This document shows positions 37,237 to 45,759 of a stretch of 64,000 bases of DNA, one piece after another. Each line of letters opens with the position of its first letter. Position 1 is the stretch's first letter. Position numbers and translations under genes: made by a program. This stretch comes from Comamonas terrigena NBRC 13299 (lineage in GTDB: Bacteria; Pseudomonadota; Gammaproteobacteria; Burkholderiales; Burkholderiaceae_C). The notes beneath the pieces are model-generated. The model did not search any database, was not told the origin of the DNA, and saw only the letters and a list, made by a program, of their open reading frames with translations. Location of the stretch: the NCBI RefSeq assembly GCF_006740045.1, contig NZ_AP019749.1:1941001-2005000 (forward strand), in the 5' to 3' direction.

Positions 37237-37875
37237 TCAGTCCCCGCTGACAAACCCGGCTTTTACATGACTGCCGTCACAAAACGGCTTGTTGGCGGAG
37301 TGCCCGCAGCGGCACAGCCAGGTGTTGGTCACCCGGGTGATGGTGCGCCCGGTGCCGCTGACTACTTCGAGCGGGCCGCTCACATGCAGCGGGCCGCTGG
37401 TGGTGGGGTCTATCTGCAACGGACCGTTGCGTCGGGGCAGCGGGTTGGATTCCTGTGTGGACGGCTCCCCCGTGGCGGTGAAGCCGGCGGCAGTGTGGCT
37501 GCCGTCACAGTAGGGCTTGAGTTGCGACGCGCCGCAGCGGCACAGTGTGGCGCGCAGGCCGTCGGGTCGGCCGGCCACCACCAGTTCCGCATGGAAGGCC
37601 AGCGGCCCGTTCTCGCGCACGCGCACGGTGTTGACCAGCGGCGGCAGCTCCATGGCCGCACCGTCCGGGTGCTGGCACTGGATGGCACCGGAGGGGCAGT
37701 TGTGCGCCAGCTCCAGCACTTCATCCGGGGTGGCACGTTCGGGGTGGATCCAGGCGCCCTTGACATTGGGCACAAACACGTCCGGGCGGTCCAGCACGCA
37801 GTGGCGCGAGTGGATGCAGCGCTGGCCGTCGAAGGTGACGGTGACGTTGGAGGAGGAAACGGTTTCGCGGCCCAT
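37237..37875 (-). CDS. Iron-sulfur protein with Fer4_19 and two CDGSH domains
   Basis: 212 residues. N-terminal Fer4_19/YjdI-like domain (about 10-75) with Cys/His ligands in RCIHSRHC and ELAHNCPSGAI. Then two CDGSH-type 2Fe-2S domains: LCRCGASQLKPYCDGSH (about 130-150) and LCRCGHSANKPFCDGSH near the C-terminus. Such proteins are redox or electron-transfer partners; no pathway is defined. Start at MGRET, preceded by AGGAG. A decayed copy of the last domain occurs at 24122-24210. Confidence 0.9.
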   Translation of the reverse strand: MGRETVSSSNVTVTFDGQRCIHSRHCVLDRPDVFVPNVKGAWIHPERATPDEVLELAHNCPSGAIQCQHPDGAAMELPPLVNTVRVRENGPLAFHAELVVAGRPDGLRATLCRCGASQLKPYCDGSHTAAGFTATGEPSTQESNPLPRRNGPLQIDPTTSGPLHVSGPLEVVSGTGRTITRVTNTWLCRCGHSANKPFCDGSHVKAGFVSGD

Positions 37876-38202
37876 GGTGAGCTCCTGTTCTGGTCGTGGG
37901 GTGTGCGCTGCCGGCCCGTCCCGCACCATGTCGCCCGGGCAGGCGCGAGTGCACCTGTCCATCGTAGGCAGGCACGCGCTGCAGCAGGCGTAGGCCTGTG
38001 CCGCAGCGTGCAGCCCGATGTGGCACCGGCCTACACCGGCCTACAGCGGTGACAGACGGATGGCGGACGGGAGTGAGGGGAAGTCCCCAAGCTCTGTGGG
38101 AGCCCGCCCATGCCAGCATGGCGGCTGTGCGGCAGGTGGGGCCTGTTGTGTTGCGCCCTGTCCCATTTTTTCCTGCTGCCGGTGTGATGGAGGAGCTGCT
38201 TC

Positions 38203-38724
38203 ATGTCTGCACTGCAAGTCCCTGTTTCAGCCCATGACCATGTCCATGGCCCGCGTGATGCCGCCGTGGTGCTGGTGGTCTATGGCGATTACCAGTGCCC
38301 TTACTGCGGTATGGCGGAGCCGACCTTGCAGCGCATTCGCCAGGAGCTGGGCGATCGGGTGGCGGTGGTGTTCCGCAACTTTCCACTGCCCATGCATGCC
38401 CAGGCGCTGCCGGCGGCCTTGGTGGTGGAGTTCGCGGGCCAGTACGGCCGTTTCTGGAAGGCGCACGACTGGCTCTACAGCCACCAGGCGACCCTGGGAC
38501 CACCGCTGTACGGGCGCTTGCTGCAGATGCTGCAACTGAACGCGGAGGAACTGGGGCCGGCCATGGCCGGTGGGCACCTGGAAGCCCGCATCCGTGCCGA
38601 TATCGACGGCGGGGAGCGCAGCGGGGTGGATGGTACGCCAGCCTTTTTTCTGAACGGCGAAGCCATCCATATCCAGCACAGCCATGACGAGCTGTATGAG
38701 CTGGTCTTGCGCGCGCTGCGCTAG
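38203..38724 (+). CDS. DsbA-family thioredoxin-like protein
   Basis: 173 residues, no signal peptide, so probably cytosolic. Thioredoxin fold with active site CPYC in VVYGDYQCPYCGMAEPTL (about residues 32-35), the alpha insertion domain of DsbA-like oxidoreductases, and the cis-Pro loop GVDGTPAFFLNGE. Close to the putative Na+/H+ antiporter-associated and DSBA-like groups; the substrate is unknown. Confidence 0.88.
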   Translation: MSALQVPVSAHDHVHGPRDAAVVLVVYGDYQCPYCGMAEPTLQRIRQELGDRVAVVFRNFPLPMHAQALPAALVVEFAGQYGRFWKAHDWLYSHQATLGPPLYGRLLQMLQLNAEELGPAMAGGHLEARIRADIDGGERSGVDGTPAFFLNGEAIHIQHSHDELYELVLRALR

Positions 38725-38926
38725 GTGAGCCCGATACGCACGCAACCGGATGTCAGGGCTGACCGTGTGCAGGGTGCTGTGGGCGGAAGATGGCTTCGTC
38801 TCAGGCGCCCTACATGGTTCGATTCCAAGGTCAAGACGCCTGCCGTGGACAGGGCTGCACTGCGGCTTTTGCCCTGGGGGCGGTCAGGCATGGCACCATG
38901 CGGGTTTTGGATCTGGAGTGAGCGAT

Positions 38927-39523
38927 ATGAAGTTCTGGCTGGCAGGGGTGCTGGGTGCCCTGGTGGTGGCAGGGTGTGCAAGCAAGCAGGCACTGGTGCC
39001 GCAGGTGCAGCAAGGTGTGGATGCCAAGGGCGTCAAGACCGTGACCGTGGCTCCCGAGAGGGTGCAATGCAGCCGCCCGCAATGCCCCACGCTGGCGGCA
39101 TCCTGGACCGCCGCGAAGAAGGGGCAGGCCGTGCTGAGCATTGGCTTGCCCAACCAGCAGGCTGCAGTGACGGGGGCGGATTTCCACTTTGGCAGTGGCG
39201 AAGTGCTGCGCGTGCGTTCGCGCTCGCAGACTGCAGCCATGCAGCAAGGCTATCCGGCCACGGCGTTTGACGTACCGCTGCGCACCATGGAGCGCCTGGC
39301 CTATTCGCCACGTACCTGGGTGCGCGTCTACACCGAAGGTGGCAATGTGGATGAAACCATCAACAGCGGCGAAGAAACCAGCCGCGCCTTCACGGCCATG
39401 AACTATTTCATGGGCGGCGTGGAGGCCGCTACCGGCCAGGGCCCCAGCGCCGATGTGAACACGGGAGGGCTGATGGACCGTCTGGGCCTGGGTGAAGACA
39501 AGGACAAAGAGCGCAACCGCTGA
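38927..39523 (+). CDS. Putative lipoprotein of unknown function
   Basis: 198 residues with a lipoprotein signal MKFWLAGVLGALVVAGCASK (lipobox VAGC, Cys17). The mature part has a conserved-looking central region (QCPTLAASWTAAKKGQAVLSIGL) and no catalytic motif I know. GGAG precedes the ATG. Probably outer-membrane anchored. Confidence 0.72.
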   Translation: MKFWLAGVLGALVVAGCASKQALVPQVQQGVDAKGVKTVTVAPERVQCSRPQCPTLAASWTAAKKGQAVLSIGLPNQQAAVTGADFHFGSGEVLRVRSRSQTAAMQQGYPATAFDVPLRTMERLAYSPRTWVRVYTEGGNVDETINSGEETSRAFTAMNYFMGGVEAATGQGPSADVNTGGLMDRLGLGEDKDKERNR

Positions 39524-39698
39524 GCGGTGCCGCCTTCCGCTGCGGTACAAAAACATGGCGGCCTGTGTGGGCGCTGTGTGTTTCTGGAGGGGGGGCCAAC
39601 TGAAGCGATTGCCCTCACTTCAACGGCCATGACAATGGCAATGGCACCGGGGAAGCCACTGCGCATGGCCCGCAGGGGCGACCCGCAGCCGCCGCTGC

Positions 39699-40319
39699 TT
39701 ACTCTGGCATGCTGCTGGGCAGTTGCAGGCTGTCGCCGGTGACATAGAACTGGCCGCCCGCCACATAGTGCAGGGTGCGCAGGTCGTCTGGCGCGGCATC
39801 GAATTTCCAGCGGCCGTGCTGGAACACGCGTTCGTCGGCCCAGGCGGCCGTCACTTCGCCAATGAACAGGTCGTAGGCCTGCTGGTTGTGCGGCTCGGGG
39901 ATAAGGCAGCACACCAGCCAGCCGGCGCAGCCGGCCACCAGCGGGGCGCCGGGTGCTGCGGGCGGGCGGAACAGCTCCACGCCGTGGCGCTGCAGCTTGT
40001 CCGGGTGCTGCACGGCGCTGTCGGTGCCCACATCCAGTGTCAGCCGGGCCTGGGCGCGGGTGGGCAGCTGCAGCACGAACTGGCCGCTGGCCTCCACCAA
40101 GGCCCGGGTGCGGGTCTGTTTGTCCAGCACCACCGTCACCTTGGGCGGTGCAAAGTCCAGTGCGCAGGCCCAGGCAGCGGCCATCACGTTGGCCTCGCCC
40201 GCGTGTGCGGCCGACACCAGCACCGTGGGTCCGTGGTTCAGCAGGCGGTAGCACTTGTCCAGTGGCACGCTCTGGCAGTAGGCGGGCAGGTGCAGCGGGA
40301 GATCGTCAAAGGAAGTCAT
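39699..40319 (-). CDS. Flavin-reductase-like FMN-binding protein
   Basis: 206 residues of the flavin reductase domain. Seen: VPLDKCYRLLNHGPTVLVSAAHAGEANVMAAAWACALDFAPPKVTVVLD, which is the FMN-binding beta-barrel start, and a conserved RALVEASGQFVLQLP stretch. Members bind FMN and act as reductases or electron carriers. Apparently monocistronic. Confidence 0.87.
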   Translation of the reverse strand: MTSFDDLPLHLPAYCQSVPLDKCYRLLNHGPTVLVSAAHAGEANVMAAAWACALDFAPPKVTVVLDKQTRTRALVEASGQFVLQLPTRAQARLTLDVGTDSAVQHPDKLQRHGVELFRPPAAPGAPLVAGCAGWLVCCLIPEPHNQQAYDLFIGEVTAAWADERVFQHGRWKFDAAPDDLRTLHYVAGGQFYVTGDSLQLPSSMPE

Positions 40320-40957
40320 GGCGGTGCAGGAAAGGGCGACAAAGCAAGCAGTGTAGGCGGCTGCCAGTGGTGTGCCGTGGGTGGCGGGCAGGTGCTTGAA
40401 AAAGCCGGTCTGTCAGACCGGCAGCGCAGCGCCCGGGTGCATGGAGCGCAATGGCAGGCACCATGCGGAAATGCTCCACGGTGGCGTAGCCAATTCGGAG
40501 CAGGTATAGCGCATATTCAGGAGACGCAGGACATGGTGCGATTATGGTGGTGCCCATATTCGTAGGGCTGCGCGGCGCCTTATCACCTGCGGGTTCTTAT
40601 GCACCACGAGAATCGGTATCGAGCTGCGGAATTTTCCGGGAAATACCGAAAACCGTACCGTTTCGCCACACCCAGATACCTTGCGCTCCACTCCAAGTTG
40701 CGCACGTTATAGTGCTTTAACTGGTTTAGTCTCGGTCCTGCTTCTTCCTTGCGGTGTGCCATATAGGAGAACGGATAGGTCGTCAGCTTGAAAATAGCCC
40801 TATATGGGGTGTTGTGCCTGGCATTGCAGACAGGTAGCGAAACCAGGCAGTCAGCCCGTTGCGGTATCTGGAAGGCGCACAGGACGAGTTTGAGCATGGC
40901 ATAATTTCATGGTGCTAGATTTTTGATTTTGAAACCCCATAATCAAGGACAAGTATT
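40320..40957. other. Intergenic region with an orphan terminator
   Basis: About 640 bp between the flavin reductase start and the small membrane protein. Two minus-strand open frames (40306-40557, 40583-40897) have no family resemblance. A terminator-like hairpin lies within it, so a short minus-strand RNA is possible. Confidence 0.4.
40399..40422 (-). terminator. Orphan terminator-like hairpin on the minus strand
   Basis: GCCGGTCT-GAC-AGACCGGC followed by five T on the minus strand. No annotated gene ends before it; it lies upstream of the flavin reductase start. Confidence 0.6.
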
Positions 40958-41188
40958 TTGGATACATCCATTTTGCACACACTCACCAGCCTGATTCCCA
41001 TGATGCTGATTCAGGGGATTTATGCCATCTTTGCAGCACAAGTTGCAAAAAGAACCCAAAGAAGCGTACCGCTGTTTGTCATTCTCACCCTGATTCCCTT
41101 TTTGGGCATGCTCCTGTTTGTTTACGTCATCTGGTCTACGACTTTGTACGTACTGGATTCAATCAACGAGCTCAAAGAAAAATCGTGA
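40958..41188 (+). CDS. Small two-helix membrane protein (unknown)
   Basis: 76 residues with two membrane segments (LIPMMLIQGIYAIFAAQVA and LFVILTLIPFLGMLLFVYVIW) and a short charged tail NELKEKS. It begins with TTG, with AAGGA 9 bp before it; no ATG lies nearby in frame. I do not recognise a family. Confidence 0.6.
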   Translation: MDTSILHTLTSLIPMMLIQGIYAIFAAQVAKRTQRSVPLFVILTLIPFLGMLLFVYVIWSTTLYVLDSINELKEKS

Positions 41189-41258
41189 ATGCGCTGGCAT
41201 GCGGTCTTGGAGGGTCCAAGATCGCATGCCTTGGCAGAACCGGGGTGCTCACAGGTGC

Positions 41259-42509
41259 TCATGGCTGCCCGGCCTGCCGGTGCAGGCGGTGCTTGCTGCG
41301 CCCGATTCGCTGCGCCTGGTAGATGCCGGCATGCCCGGAACACAGATAGGCGCTCACACAGGCAATGGCGGCAAATGGACCGATCTGCGCGCCGAACAGC
41401 TCCAGCGCCATCAGGATGGTGGTGATGGGGGTGTTTGCAGCCCCCGCAAACACGGCGACAAAACCGAGGCCGGCCATCATCGCAAGCGGCATGTGCAGCA
41501 ACGGGGCCAGCGCATTCCCCAGCGTGGCACCAATGTAGAACAGCGGCGTGACTTCACCGCCCTTGAACCCGCTGCCGACCGACGTGGCCGTGAACAGCAG
41601 CTTGCCCAGGAAGTCCCATGGCCGGACGGGGGCGTGGAATGCCCGCAGGATGTCGGGGATGCCCAGACCGATGTAGCGGTAGGCATCGAGCCCCCACACG
41701 GCCGTTGCAATGGCGATGCCGCCGATGAAGGGGCGCAGCGGCGCACAGGGCACGCGGTGTTTCATGAAGGCGCCGATGGCACGGGTGGTCTTTGCAAACA
41801 GCATGCCGACCAGCCCGAAGAGGATGCCGGCGATGGCAACTGCCAGCACACTCCACCAGTCCACAGGAGGCACTTCCACCGCTGCATAGTGGGTGTGGTG
41901 GATGCCCCAGGCAAGCCCCACCTGGTCGGCCAGAATGGCAGCGACAACGCACGGGAACAGCGCGTCGTAACGCATGCGCCCCATCGCCAGCACCTCCAGG
42001 CCAAAGACGGCGCCCGCCAGCGGCGTGCCGAAGACCGAGGCAAAGCCGGCGCTCAGCCCTGTCATGAGCAGGATGCGCCGGTCGTGCGGTGCCAGCCGGA
42101 AGACAGCGGTTAGCTGGTCGGCGAGGGCAGCGCCCATCTGGACGGCGGTTCCCTCGCGGCCTACTGAGGCGCCGAACCCATGGGACACCACCGTGCTGGC
42201 CAGCACCAATGGCACTATGCGCAGCGGCACCACTTTTTTCGGCGTGTGGATCTCATTGAGGATGAGGTTGAGGCCGCCATCGACCGACTGGCCCACCTGG
42301 CGGTAGAGCATGCCTACCGCCAGGCCGGCGAATGGCAGCAGCCATACCACCCCATGGTGGGCATCACGCCAGGTGGTGGCATGGTCGAGTGCAAAAAGAA
42401 AAAAGGCGGAGGCGGTGCCGGCAAGTGCGGCCACCACACTGGCCAGGGCGAGCCACATCCCCATGCGGGGCAGCAGTGCGAAGGAGACGGGTGGGAAGAG
42501 TTTGGGCAT
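41259..42509 (-). CDS. CLC-F type fluoride/proton antiporter (EriC-F)
   Basis: 416-residue CLC membrane protein. Seen: many membrane helices, GREGTAVQMG at 117-126 (the gating-Glu motif), GGLNLILNEIHTP in place of the chloride-type GSGIPE selectivity motif, and GSGFKGGEVTPLFYIGA later. The substituted selectivity motif and a fluoride riboswitch just upstream identify the fluoride exporter branch rather than a chloride channel. Expected to expel fluoride in exchange for protons. Confidence 0.9.
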   Translation of the reverse strand: MPKLFPPVSFALLPRMGMWLALASVVAALAGTASAFFLFALDHATTWRDAHHGVVWLLPFAGLAVGMLYRQVGQSVDGGLNLILNEIHTPKKVVPLRIVPLVLASTVVSHGFGASVGREGTAVQMGAALADQLTAVFRLAPHDRRILLMTGLSAGFASVFGTPLAGAVFGLEVLAMGRMRYDALFPCVVAAILADQVGLAWGIHHTHYAAVEVPPVDWWSVLAVAIAGILFGLVGMLFAKTTRAIGAFMKHRVPCAPLRPFIGGIAIATAVWGLDAYRYIGLGIPDILRAFHAPVRPWDFLGKLLFTATSVGSGFKGGEVTPLFYIGATLGNALAPLLHMPLAMMAGLGFVAVFAGAANTPITTILMALELFGAQIGPFAAIACVSAYLCSGHAGIYQAQRIGRSKHRLHRQAGQP

Positions 42510-42592
42510 TGGTCAACAAGGCGAAGGAATCGGCCTGACCAATGGGGGGACGTATACGCGAGCGCCTACAGCCCCGACCCAGGTCAGGTTCT

Positions 42593-42643
42593 GTAGACGT
42601 CATCAGCTGCATGCCGCAGCGGTTGAGGAGGAACGTCATCTCC
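42593..42643 (-). ncRNA. Fluoride riboswitch (crcB RNA) aptamer
   Basis: On the minus strand, from 42643 down, the conserved core elements occur in order: GGAGATGACGTTCCTCC, TCAACCGCTGC, then GCTGATGACGTCTAC. The pairing segments covary relative to the common GATGGC/GCCTAC version (here GATGAC/GTCTAC), which supports the structure. A TATACT -10 lies just before it (42653-42658), and CCTGACC/GGTCAGG complementary segments between aptamer and start codon could form the expression platform. It controls the CLC-F gene. Confidence 0.9.
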
Positions 42644-42706
42644 TTGGCCGCCAGTATAGCGGCGCCAGCGGTGTGTGCTGGCTGTCGTTTTTTTGATGCC
42701 ACTGGC

Positions 42707-43189
42707 TCACAGCCAGCGGCGCACCTGCTGGCAATAGCGATCGAACGCGGCCCCGAAACGCGTGCGCAGTGCGGCTTCTTCAGGGCGAATCTGGAAATGC
42801 TGCAGGTAGGCCATGAACACCATGACCGCGAGCAGCCCGGACAGCTTGCCCAGCCCTAGGGCAAAAGCCAGCAGCAGCAACGCAAAGCCCAGGTACATGG
42901 GGTTGCGTGTCAGGCGGTAGACCCCGCGCACCACCAGCGCCGAAGATGCGGCAGGGTTGACCGGGTTGACGGTGGTGCGTGCACGGCGGAATTCCAGCAC
43001 GCCAGCCAGGCAGAAGCCTCCGCCCAAGACGGCCAGCACGGTGGCGGCCACCCCGGCGCCAGGCCGCCGGATGGGCAGCAGGTCAGGCAGCAGCCAGATG
43101 GCAGCGGCGAACAGTGCAAACAGTGCCAAAGGGGGTACGCGCAGAGAGAGCCAGGAGGACGGCTGCTGGGAGGAAGGGCGGGTGGGCAT
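42707..43189 (-). CDS. Isoprenylcysteine carboxyl methyltransferase-family membrane protein
   Basis: 160 residues, four membrane helices. The family hallmark at the C-terminal half is visible: VVRGVYRLTRNPMYLGFALLLLAFAL, with RNPMY for S-adenosylmethionine-linked phosphatidylethanolamine/isoprenylcysteine methyltransferases, then EEAALRTRFGAAFDRYCQQVRRWL. The substrate in bacteria is generally unknown. Start at MPTRPSSQ; longer open frames would begin inside the promoter described below. Controlled by a MerR-type promoter. Confidence 0.88.
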   Translation of the reverse strand: MPTRPSSQQPSSWLSLRVPPLALFALFAAAIWLLPDLLPIRRPGAGVAATVLAVLGGGFCLAGVLEFRRARTTVNPVNPAASSALVVRGVYRLTRNPMYLGFALLLLAFALGLGKLSGLLAVMVFMAYLQHFQIRPEEAALRTRFGAAFDRYCQQVRRWL

Positions 43190-43229
43190 GGGCGAGTCGA
43201 TGAAGTGGTGGTGAAATCTTTGTGCTGCA

Positions 43230-43260
43230 AGCATAAAGATTGAAGTTACTTCAATGTCAA
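43230..43260 (-). promoter_or_regulatory. MerR-type promoter with dyad between -35 and -10
   Basis: On the minus strand TTGACA (-35) and TATGCT (-10) are separated by 19 bp, longer than the normal 17. Inside lies a perfect 17-bp dyad ATTGAAGT-A-ACTTCAAT (43239-43255). Elongated spacers with a central dyad are the signature of MerR-family activators. It drives the methyltransferase-like gene; no MerR gene is seen nearby in this window. Confidence 0.75.
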
Positions 43261-43463
43261 CGGCTGTGATGAAGTTGCAAACCTGCCGGGCGCCAATGGA
43301 AGGTGCATGATCGCCAGAGCAAGCCCCGCTGGGGCCGGTGTGCTGGGCATGCAAACCTTCTCCAGGACGCAGCAAGGCGCATGGGAGTGCCGTCGTGAAC
43401 TTTGGCTGCAGCCCGCGCCCTGTTGTGCTTCAATGCTCAGCCCAGCTTTTGTTTTCTTCTGCC

Positions 43464-44924
43464 ATGGCGAATTCCTGCGCCCTGGTGTGGCTGCGGCGCG
43501 ATCTGCGCTGCGATGACCATGCCGCGCTCTATCACGCGTTGCGCCGCTTCGAGCGGGTGTATTGCGCCTTTGTCTTCGACACCGACATCCTGGACGCGCT
43601 CCCCCGCAAGCAGGACCGGCGCGTGGAATTCATCCACGCCAGCGTGCTGCAGTTGCACGGCGCGCTGCAGGCCTTGTCTGCCAGTGCGGGCGTTCCGGGT
43701 GGCGGGCTGATCGTGCGGCATGGCAGCGCTGCTCAATGCATTGTGCAACTGGCCCGCAGCCTGGGCGTGCAGGAAGTGCTGACCAACCGCGACTACGAGC
43801 CTGAGGCCATTGCACGGGACCAGCGGGTGGCCCAGGACCTGAGCGGGCTGGGCATCGCTTTCAGCGACTACAAGGACCAGGTGCTGCTGGACCGGGACGA
43901 GGTGCTGACGCAGCAAGGCCAGCCCTACAGCGTGTTCACGCCCTACAAGCGGGCATGGCTGCAAAAGCTGGACGCCTTTCAGCTCAAGCCCTACCCGGTG
44001 GCGCTCTACGCCCGCCATCTGGCCCCGATCCCTGTGGAGGAACGCTTGCCGGCGCTGGAGCAGCTGGGGTTTGAACGCACCAACCTGCAGGCCTTGCCCA
44101 TGCCGGCGGGCATGGACGGCGCGCAGCAGCTGTTGCAGGACTTCCTGCCGCGCATGCATGCCTACCAGGAGGCGCGGGACTTTCCTGGGCGCAAGGGTGT
44201 GTCCTATCTATCCGTGCACCTGCGCTTTGGCACGGTGTCCATCCGGGCGCTGGCAGGTCTGGCCCTGCAGCGTGCCGTACAAGGGGATGAGGGCGCACAG
44301 ACCTGGCTGTCCGAGCTGGCCTGGCGTGATTTCTACTTCATGATTCTGTGGCACCACCCGCATGTGGTCACCCAGTCCTTCCGCCCGGAATACGAGCGCG
44401 TGCTGTGGGACGACGCGCCGCAGCTGTGGCAGGCCTGGTGCGAGGCCCGCACCGGCTACCCCTTGGTGGATGCTGCCATGCGCCAGCTGCACCAGACCGG
44501 CTATATGCACAACCGCTTGCGCATGGTGGTGGCCAGCTTTCTGACCAAGGACCTGGGCATCGATTGGCGCCGGGGCGAGCGGCACTTTGCCGAGCACCTG
44601 AACGACTATGACCTGTCGGCCAACAACGGCGGCTGGCAGTGGGCGGCGTCCACGGGTTGCGATGCGCAGCCCTGGTTCCGCATCTTCAACCCCGTCACGC
44701 AGTCACAGCGGTTTGACCCGGATGGCCGCTTCATCCGCCGCTATGTGCCGGAGCTGGCCAGGCTGCCGGACAAGCACATCCATTTCCCGGCGGGAATGAA
44801 GCCGCTGGAGCTCCAGGCCTGCGGCGTGCAACTGGGCGTGGACTATCCGCACCCTGTGGTGGACCACGCCAGCGCCCGGCAGCGGACGCTGATGCGCTTT
44901 CATTTTCTGCAAAGCGACCGGTAA
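43464..44924 (+). CDS. phrB: Class I CPD DNA photolyase
   Basis: 486 residues, light-driven repair of cyclobutane pyrimidine dimers. N-terminal photolyase alpha/beta domain beginning SCALVWLRRDLRCDDHAALYHA, FAD domain with RMVVASFLTKDLGIDWR and the NNGGWQWAASTGCDAQPWFRIFNP block including the flavin-binding and dimer-binding residues. Length matches Escherichia coli PhrB (472). The chosen ATG lies where family similarity starts; no good ribosome site precedes it. Confidence 0.95.
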   Translation: MANSCALVWLRRDLRCDDHAALYHALRRFERVYCAFVFDTDILDALPRKQDRRVEFIHASVLQLHGALQALSASAGVPGGGLIVRHGSAAQCIVQLARSLGVQEVLTNRDYEPEAIARDQRVAQDLSGLGIAFSDYKDQVLLDRDEVLTQQGQPYSVFTPYKRAWLQKLDAFQLKPYPVALYARHLAPIPVEERLPALEQLGFERTNLQALPMPAGMDGAQQLLQDFLPRMHAYQEARDFPGRKGVSYLSVHLRFGTVSIRALAGLALQRAVQGDEGAQTWLSELAWRDFYFMILWHHPHVVTQSFRPEYERVLWDDAPQLWQAWCEARTGYPLVDAAMRQLHQTGYMHNRLRMVVASFLTKDLGIDWRRGERHFAEHLNDYDLSANNGGWQWAASTGCDAQPWFRIFNPVTQSQRFDPDGRFIRRYVPELARLPDKHIHFPAGMKPLELQACGVQLGVDYPHPVVDHASARQRTLMRFHFLQSDR

Positions 44925-45000
44925 GGCGAACGCGAACCCTGCGCAGAGCGAACGGCAGGGCGCTGCGGCGGTGAAACAAGATGCAAAACAAATCTTATAC

Positions 45001-45019
45001 AATGAGATTAATTCTCATT
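45001..45019. promoter_or_regulatory. Fur box upstream of the iron-uptake operon
   Basis: AATGAGATTAATTCTCATT, a near-perfect 19-bp dyad of the Fur type, directly after a TTATACA -10-like stretch, 23 bp before the sigma-factor remnant. Confidence 0.8.
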
Positions 45020-45041
45020 AACGATTTGTACGCTGCGGATC

Positions 45042-45444
45042 TTGGGCCACAGCTACGCGAAGGGCATTGTGGGCACCGCAGAGTTCACGCTTCAAGGACA
45101 GGTCAAGACCTTGTACACCAACCACCATGGTTGGTTGCACGGCTGGCTGCGCTATAGCCTGAATGATGCGACAGGTGCCGCAGACCTGGCGCACGACACC
45201 TGTGTACGGCTGATCGCCCGTCCCCGCAGTTTCACTACCGGCCCGGAAGCACCGGCCTATCTCCGCACCGTGGCCAACGGCCTGTGCATTGACATGTGGC
45301 GCCATCGCGAGATCGAGCGGGCCTGGCATAAAACCTGGTCACCCGGCCAGCGGGGCATGCACCGTCCGCCGAAGTGCATGTCGCTTGACACACCAGGAAG
45401 CCGCCCGCGAATGGGGCGTGTCTTCTCGCATGGAACCATTTTGA
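45042..45444 (+). pseudogene. Broken FecI-type ECF sigma factor
   Basis: From TTG 45042 the frame reads sigma region 2 (LYTNHHGWLHGWLRYSLNDATGAADLAHDTCVRLIARP, AYLRTVANGLCIDMWRHREIERAW) and then degenerates. At 45388-45444, one frame over, THQEAAREWGVSSRM followed by a stop resembles the helix-turn-helix of sigma region 4. Between the two, about 20 residues are present where a FecI protein has more than 50, so a deletion plus a frame change joined the halves and the C-terminus is cut. No FecR follows. It cannot direct transcription. Confidence 0.8.
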
Positions 45445-45445
45445 T

Positions 45446-45748
45446 ATGAAGTCCACTTTGACATCTCGCACTCCTTGGCATGCCGTGCTGCGCATCGCCG
45501 CTGCGGTCCTGGGAGGCTACATGCTGACCTGGGGCTTTATCGCGTTGGCGACGGCCGGCATGTTCGCGCTGGGCATGGAATTTCACGATGCAGAGCACCT
45601 CAGCTACCTGCTGGGGATGCTGCTGTATCTGACCGTCTTTCTCTGGGCGTTCGCAGCACCACGGCTGTCGCGCGTGTGGTTGGTTCTTGCTGGTGGTGGC
45701 GCACTCATGGCCGTGCTGGCTTCGCTGCTGCAATCGCAGTTGACTTAG
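45446..45748 (+). CDS. DUF3649 iron-uptake-associated membrane protein
   Basis: 100 residues with three membrane helices (AVLRIAAAVLGGYMLTWGFIALATAGMF, LSYLLGMLLYLTVFLWAFA, RVWLVLAGGGALMAVLASLL). DUF3649 proteins are the first gene of Fur-regulated operons with a PepSY membrane protein and DUF3325, as here. Exact role unknown. Weak ribosome site; it starts one base after the dead sigma-factor gene ends. Confidence 0.85.
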   Translation: MKSTLTSRTPWHAVLRIAAAVLGGYMLTWGFIALATAGMFALGMEFHDAEHLSYLLGMLLYLTVFLWAFAAPRLSRVWLVLAGGGALMAVLASLLQSQLT

Positions 45749-45759
45749 GAGTGGAGCTG

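Noticed and set aside
40306-40897. Two minus-strand open frames (40306-40557 and 40583-40897)
   Set aside because: No recognisable domain and one overlaps the start of the flavin reductase gene; the first is also crossed by the terminator hairpin.
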